From: Moringa oleifera
Lineage: Eukaryota; Streptophyta; Magnoliopsida; Brassicales; Moringaceae
Length of the DNA: 64,000 nucleotides
Direction of reading: 5' to 3'
NCBI GenBank assembly: GCA_021397835.1
Contig: JAJFZO010000094.1
Span: 1,156,501 to 1,220,500, forward strand
Shown here: positions 57,907-64,000 of the stretch, piece by piece
Numbering within the stretch: position 1 is the first letter of the stretch
How the letters are laid out: every line of letters begins with the position of its first letter
Notes under the pieces: generated by a model
Told to the model about the DNA's origin: nothing
What the model saw: the letters and a program-made list of their open reading frames with translations, nothing else
The model's database searches: none
Made by a program: the position numbers and the translations under genes

Positions 57907-60540
57907 CGGGAATTTTTTTGTTTTTTTAGTCCACCATACAAGAGTATTTACGAAAATAATCAATATTAATAACATATTTTTAAATATTTTGAGATAAAAT
58001 TACTCTTTTCAGAATATGTGTAATTATTTACATGTTTAAATATAGAAATTAAGAAGTTAAAAATTTCAAACGTTTCTCTTTCTTTCTCTTTTAACTCTCG
58101 TATTAAACTTTACAACTTAGCTCCATCACTTTTTATTCGGTGTTTGTTAATTTTTTTATTTTTGTTAGTAAATCGACTTTTGAAGAATATCCGTAAGCTA
58201 TTAAATCACTAAGAAATCAATAGTGGTATGATTTTAAACATATATTTTGCTCAAATTTTAGATTTGTTGCCTATTGAATACCCACGGATGAAATCTTCCC
58301 CTCATATTTGATTTGTCATTTTTTTTTTAATTTTGAGTTTACTTCATGGGTTTGAAAGCTTGAATACATGTTTTTCAATAATTTTCTTTAGCTTTGGTAT
58401 TGGTTTATGAATCTACGATGTTTTGGTATATCGCTGTGTATTTTTTTCATTTTTCTTTTGATACATTGAAAAAAAAAATTTCGGGCATATGTATAGGTAT
58501 TGCATGTTTAGTTTTAAATTTTTCGACTAGTTAACTCTAATTTCTTGGTTTAGGTGCATCTATGTGCATCGATTCATCACATTCGTGACCTATTAATAAG
58601 AATCATATCTAATTAATGAAAATATAACATATTAGCTTAAATCATAATCCATTTTTCTAATCATATCTTGTTTAAACAATCATACATTGTATATTTAATC
58701 ATATCTTGTTTAAACAATCATATCATAATCTTGAAATCATAAACTGTTTACACGAATTTTAACATGTTTTTGTTAGATCAAGTGTAGAATACAATCAACT
58801 TTACTTCTCATAAGCCATATGTGACTCCAAAAGAGTCTTAGAAGATTGGAAAGATATTAAAGCACTCGACAATGATGTCAGGCCCACTCTGAGGAAAATA
58901 ATGGATAACTCTTAGAAATAGAAGTTTAGAGGGACTTGCTTAAGGTATTTCTTATATGTGCACAAAGATTTAAAATTTTTTATGATTATTGTCCATAATT
59001 TTCTACTTCGGAAGATTCAACAGAGCCGCCAAAACAAAATGTGGTTCAGACTTAGACAGAATGAGATTCATTTCAACAAAGTAGAATTTTGCCTAATTAC
59101 TAGGTTAAAGTTTGGCAAGCTACTGGACACATATAATATTGAAGCTAATCCATCTAGTATCCTCGTCAAATACTTCGAGGAGAGGGATAAGGTCAATGGT
59201 AGTAGTATCAAGACGAGGTTACTAGAAAGAGAGTTTAAAGAGGAAGATGACGAGGTGAAGTTGGGGTTGTTGTATTTATTGAATGGCTTCGTCAAAGGTC
59301 ATGACGAGTGTCAGCAGGTCCTGACACGGTAGTTTCATTTGGTGGACAATTTAAAAGTTTTCAACAACTTTCTATGAAGGACATGGCAACTCCTTATTGC
59401 ATTTTAAGAAGGTAGTTGTGAATCAAATTATAGGAGTTGATGAGGTGAGTTATAATGCTTATAGCTTCGTATTGGCATCGTATATAAAGATTTTACTTTT
59501 TTATTTTTATTTTTTAAGTTTCATTGAATTTTATATTAATCAAGCATAACTAGATTTTTCTTTTCCAAAGGTTTTGACCTTCGAAGTGATTCCTACTACC
59601 AACATGCATGGTACTAAATTGTCAGGCTCTAACTTGCCATTACCTAGAATTTGTCAATGGAGGTTTCATTGTAGGCCCCATAATGGAGATTGCAAGAAAA
59701 TCTTTACAAACAGTGTAAGTAATTTCGTATCTTTATTTTTTATTTCGTATCTTTATTGCCCAATTCGTATCATCATTTTCATTTCGTATCTTCATTTTTT
59801 ATTTTGTGTCTTCATTTTTTATTTCATGTTTTCATTTTCATTTCGTATCTATTGTGTCTTCATTATTCAATTCATTACTTTATTTGTCTTTTTAGATAGG
59901 GACTAAGCTAAAATTGGAGTCAACAACTGCTAAGCGTCAAGTCCCATACTATGTTAGGATAGAAGACACTGTAGTGCCGTTGCAATCACAAGCTTAAGCC
60001 AATGTGCCTATCACATGATCAATTAGAGATGACGACACAGTCAAGGTTCCCAATCAGAACAAGTCTACAAAATTACCAGCTTCTTTGCCAAAAACGTACA
60101 AGGTATATATTCTTTATATATTATATTGGTTTAATTTTTGTATTTTATAATCAAAAACTATTGTTACTTGTAACAACAAGTTATTTTTCTTCTTGTTGAG
60201 CGACCAAAGGATGATGAATATGATGAAGTCGCCAAAAGGATTGATGAAGAAATGGTGGAGAATGTGGAGAGGTCGAAACTAGATGTTAAAGAAAGAGAAT
60301 GTTGAAAGAAAAGCACCTGGAGCTAAAAGGATTGTAAGGGATCTATATGTTTACCGTCGCCTCACTGCTATGTAAGCAGAATTAGATCTCCTCGAGATGA
60401 AGGCAAACCGCATGAATTCTCTTAACAAAAGACGCCATTAGGAGCAAATGGCTATCATAAAATCCATTCAATTCTCTCTGCAAGGATATGAATTTAGTGA
60501 CCGAAACCAATATTGCACTATCTCAAATCTAATTCCCAAT
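57907..60540 (+). mobile_element. Second KI-MULE-type relic, left part only
   Basis: The left end (about 57907) starts GGGAATTTTTTTG and continues CACCATACAAG...ACGAAAATAATCAATATT, parallel to GGGGAATTTTT...CACATACG...ACAAAAATAACCAATATT at the first element's left end. The Ulp1-gene 5' exons follow in the same order. No right terminus or transposase was found up to 61 kb, so it is truncated; the right limit is approximate. Confidence 0.65.
58790..60500 (+). pseudogene. DUF1985-containing Ulp1-like gene remnant
   Basis: Homologous exon by exon to 46475-48500. The DUF1985 block (MIIVHNFLLRKIQQS, MWFRLRQNEIHFNKVEFCLIT, GLLYLLNGFVKGHDE) lies at 58958-59332, then FEVIPTTNMHGTKL and LPRICQWRFHCRPHNGDC at 59574-59718, then a TKLKLESTTAKRQVPYY exon near 59900, and an acidic/basic remnant to about 60500. 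The start is lost, stops are frequent and the peptidase domain is absent. It keeps Gln-Trp where the first element has two stops. Confidence 0.75.
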
Positions 60541-61780
60541 AAGATAACTGTGTACATATGTTTTGTGACAAATCTATTTCAGTAATTATATTTTTTTTTT
60601 GTTTTGTATATTGTTAGCAACCATATCTTTCTTTCGTACATTGTTGTTATAAATTGCGTCCTAATTTTGTACATTGTTACTGTAACTCGCATCATAGTTT
60701 CGTATGTTTTAATTATAATCGTAACAAAAAATCGTATCGTATCATAATTTTATATATTATGCAATTTGAATAAAATAGTAATAATAATAATAATAACATT
60801 AGATATATTCCTGATCAAACATTAATTTCTCTTATGGAATGCAACTCCTGACAAAAATTTAGCTAAATTAATTTCAAGCCATAATGTAAAATATGCATGG
60901 AATGCAACTCCTTACAATTCATCCTCTGTAAAAATCATACAGATCAAATCAATAAAAGATCAAAATCTTATATCTAAATGATTCTTATTGCTCACAATTT
61001 TTTTTCTGTTTTGTTTTGACTTAAAAAAATCCGTTAAAAATTTTTTTTAACAGTTTCAGGGTAATTAGAATTACCTAGTTAAACCTGACTGATGCTTGAA
61101 TTTTGATTTAGGAAGAGATTATCAGACTCTAAAAGTCTGACTCAAATTTCTCTTATGGTCAAATTAGGATCTCAGGGAAGCATGAGCCTCTGTGGGGCAG
61201 AAGGGAATGAAGTCGACCTTAGCCAAGTTCCAATAAAAACCAAGAATAGGCATGGCCTGGAAACCAACCCTGTACTCCGAAAACACAGTTTCAATCCATT
61301 GCAAGCATGTATGCGAGCGCATATATATAACGAATATAAATCCAGAGAGGTTGGGGGTAGCAGTAGTAACATCAAAAAGGCCAAAATCAAAAGAAGACAG
61401 ACAAACATTCTCTATCATTTTGCCATCAGAACAAGAGGCTTTTGAACTTGTTTCCTTCAAAGAAAGAGTAATTTACCTCAATTTCTTGATGCATTCTTTA
61501 CAGGTTGAAGCTCCACTCGAGCATCCTACTTGGGTCAAAAACATCACCATAAAAATAAATGTAACAAGTATACCCGCAGATAACTTTTCATTATTAGAAT
61601 TGAAATTAATTATACCTAAGCAATGCCAAAAACCTCCCCTCATCATCAGGGAGAAATAATGATAACATGATGCCTAGCTCAAAAATGTGGGTCACTTCAG
61701 CAGCCAACAGATCACTCGGTGTATCTATTTGTGACAATGGGTGAAGATCACCCAGTAATTTAATATGACAAAAACCACGA
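60541..61780. other. Intergenic DNA and ATAD3 3' flank
   Basis: AT-rich, with a TAA/ATA microsatellite near 60776-60797. The last few hundred bases are the untranslated 3' region of the minus-strand ATAD3 gene. Open frames at 61155-61659 on plus are antisense and carry no known domain. Confidence 0.4.
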
Positions 61781-64000
61781 TCAAGCACTACCACTGCCTG
61801 TAGCTGCCAGTTTCTGTCTTTGTTGATGCTCTGCAACTTTATAATCAACAACTTCGCGGAAAAGACTCGGATCAAGCACACAATTCTCACTCCCATAAAC
61901 GGCTGCCTGCACACTTGCCATCAGTTTTGCTATTTCCCTACCAGAAAATCCTTCAGTTCTTGCTGCTGCTTCCCTTAAGATATCATCTGTCAGTCCCTTA
62001 ATCTCGATCTTCTGCGGCTGTCTTTTAAATAGATTCTTGAACCAGCTACCTTTTCTCGATCCAGCCTGGGCTATATACTTATCAAGATAGAGCTTTAGCA
62101 GCTTGAAACGCTCCTCTTCCCCAGGCAAGGGGAATTCAAGAACTTCATCAATGCGGTCTGCCACAGCTGAGTCAAGATCACCAGGACGGTTTGTAGCAAG
62201 AGCAAGGACTATATCCTTGGACTGGTCACCTGTGCGGAAAAGGAGGGCATTGAGTGCACTCCTTTGAGCTTCACTCATATAGGTTTTGTTCCGCCTGCAA
62301 AGTACAGTTAAACATCCTCTTAGCATTCCTAATGAGCAAATAAAATAAATTTCTCATGTGGACAAAATCACTTATAGTGGAATGAGACTAAAGAGTATTA
62401 CAAGATAGAAGGGAGATAGACACAGGTCCATGGCATGAACAACCATCTAAATAGGTTAGATGAAGTAGCAAAGAGAATTAAAACAAATAATGATGACTAC
62501 TTTCAAATTAAGCTTTTTTTATATTTTCTTTTTCCACCAAATATGCAGTGAGAAAGGTATTTCAAACTTTAGCCACATCCTTGCTCCATTCTCAATCTCC
62601 AAATTAAATCATCTCAAGCTCCCCAAAGATGACATTTGAGAATCCTTCAACACCCATATTAGAGTTCCTAAGTGAACCCAATGGCATCTTCCAAGAAGCC
62701 AATTTGATATAGGAGATCTTGGGTAAAAAATAAGGTTGCTATCACTTACTCGCACAAGAATGCATCAGCTTCATCAATGAACAGCAATAAACCCCTCTTA
62801 GATTTCTTTGCCCAATCGAACAACTGGTGTATCTTGGTAACAGCTTGAGATCCAAGTGGAGCAACATCTCCACCTGTCATCAAGGCGTAATCCAATCCCT
62901 GCATGTAAATCAAAACTCAAAATATAAAGCATTCCTACCTTCTCCAAGAAGCATTTTAGGAATCGTAGCAACATATTAAATATGCCTCCATATATTCCCC
63001 CATTATACCACAGTTAGTTTCGTGAGACCCAGCTTCAATTTTTTTACAGTAATCAACTAAAATGTCCTGATATTACATTGGACGTAAAGATTCATGAGCA
63101 ATGTACACTATGATCGTAGATAAATATCTCACTTCCTTTTCCTTTGATGCATAAAGACACATCCAAGCCGCAAAAATTTCCTGATTATTTGTTTTTTTTC
63201 ACTTGCTACCATAACAGAAATTAAATAATAACATGCTCATATTTATTTGGTAATTAGAGGATAACTTCTTAACCTTAGGATCATAAGAGTCATCTGCTGG
63301 GATGTTCCATAAAAACTGCCTAAGTAGATGGGGGTTGGATCTGTTAAATAGATATAAGCATGTTTTAGCCCTCATCAGATGCTCAATTTCTGTCCCAAAT
63401 TCCCTATTTGAGTAGCATTCTTTCCAGAATCTTTATTCAAAACAAAAACATATCTAACTTGTTCAAATTTGCACTAGCTTAGCATCATGGAGTAAGAGCT
63501 CATACAGATTTACGAGCTAGCTCTCTAGCAGCCATCGTCTTCCCAGTTCCAGGGGGCCCATAGAATAACATATTCCGAAAAGGTGCTTGATGAGATTTTG
63601 TGTTGGCAGTTGCATTAGCCAGCTGTTGAATTCTTCTGTCAAGAGATGGGTGTAAGATGACATCGCCAAAGACATTTCCATTTTTTGCCGCTGACACTTT
63701 ATCAGAGCCACGCGAGAAAGAGCTCATGGCACGGGAAAATAATCCAGACCAAGGGTATTTCCCTCTGGATGATTCTCTGATAAGTGATGGTTGCCCTAGT
63801 ATCCTATCCACGTAACTCCAAATCACCCTTGCACCTTCTCTGCATCAAAACAATGAAACATGCTTCAAGTACATGCTCCCAAATAATAATACAAATGAAA
63901 ATATAAATAGTGTCACAAGATCACTGCAAGAAGATAAACAAACCACTTTACTGACCACCCAAAGCAATAGTAACCAAGTCTAAGAAATCAGTCCAAGCAG
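61781..64000 (-). CDS. ATAD3: ATAD3-type mitochondrial AAA ATPase, C-terminal part
   Basis: Three exons are visible on minus: 63839-63506, 62898-62750 and 62294-61781 (stop TGA), about 331 codons; the N-terminal half lies beyond 64000. The order is [20 protein letters not shown], then a linker, the AAA Walker [19 protein letters not shown], Walker [30 protein letters not shown] with the arginine finger, the helical lid ([20 protein letters not shown]) and a short tail after [13 protein letters not shown]3 is an inner-membrane AAA protein tied to mitochondrial nucleoids and membrane contacts. Plants have several copies; this resembles the AT3G03060/AT5G16930 type as I recall. All phases join (C-GA/G-CGG gives Glu-Arg), and catalytic residues are intact, so it looks functional. 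Confidence 0.92.

Noticed and set aside
61155..61659. Overlapping plus-strand frames of 96 and 135 codons
   Set aside because: They are antisense to the ATAD3 3' flank, overlap each other in different frames and show no family motif.
63950..64000. A possible further ATAD3 exon on minus at the window edge
   Set aside because: The open frame there does not match the transmembrane segment expected before the EGARVIW exon and lacks a convincing donor.

Overview
The window is nuclear DNA of a flowering plant, most likely a eudicot. It is AT-rich, its genes carry many GT-AG introns, and plant-type transposons lie both between the genes and inside their introns. I cannot name the species.

Five host genes are supported. 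(1) A plant SMG9 homologue, a nonsense-mediated mRNA decay factor, on + at 6537-23573: eight exons, 404 aa, introns swollen by transposon relics. (2) A small basic protein on - at 24566-26881: four exons, 123 aa, resembling the C11orf98-type family. (3) A pentatricopeptide-repeat gene matching EMB976 on + at 32970-39112: eight exons, 1064 aa. (4) The complex I subunit NDUFS6 (13 kDa) on + at 40113-43375: three exons, 102 aa. (5) The 3' part of an ATAD3-type mitochondrial AAA ATPase on -, stop at 61781, running off the right edge. Genes 4 and 5 both serve mitochondria, and as I recall their Arabidopsis homologues are neighbours. Here they face tail to tail with about 18 kb of nested transposons between them.

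Transposon layout. The left edge holds the terminus of a CACTA element next to a Ty1-copia RNase H tail (1-540). A MITE-like element lies at 5432-6228. SMG9 intron 3 holds a plant transposon-protein relic with direct and inverted copies of its flank. SMG9 intron 6 holds two LINE fragments in opposite orientation. A decayed copia element lies at about 28.3-31.5 kb. From 44.2 to 60.5 kb a decayed Ty3-gypsy element (minus strand) has been invaded by a 9.9-kb Mutator-like element of the Kaonashi/KI-MULE type at 45611-55526. That element has matching ends and a perfect 9-bp target-site duplication. It carries a DUF1985 + Ulp1 (C48) protease-like gene on + and a MuDR-type transposase gene on -, both broken. 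A second KI-MULE-type relic follows at about 57.9-60.5 kb.

The most notable structure is this nested gypsy/KI-MULE complex. Its introns and subterminal arrays share a short motif close to TTTCGTGYCAA, which reads inward from both ends. All boundaries come from reading splice signals and frames by eye; no search was run.
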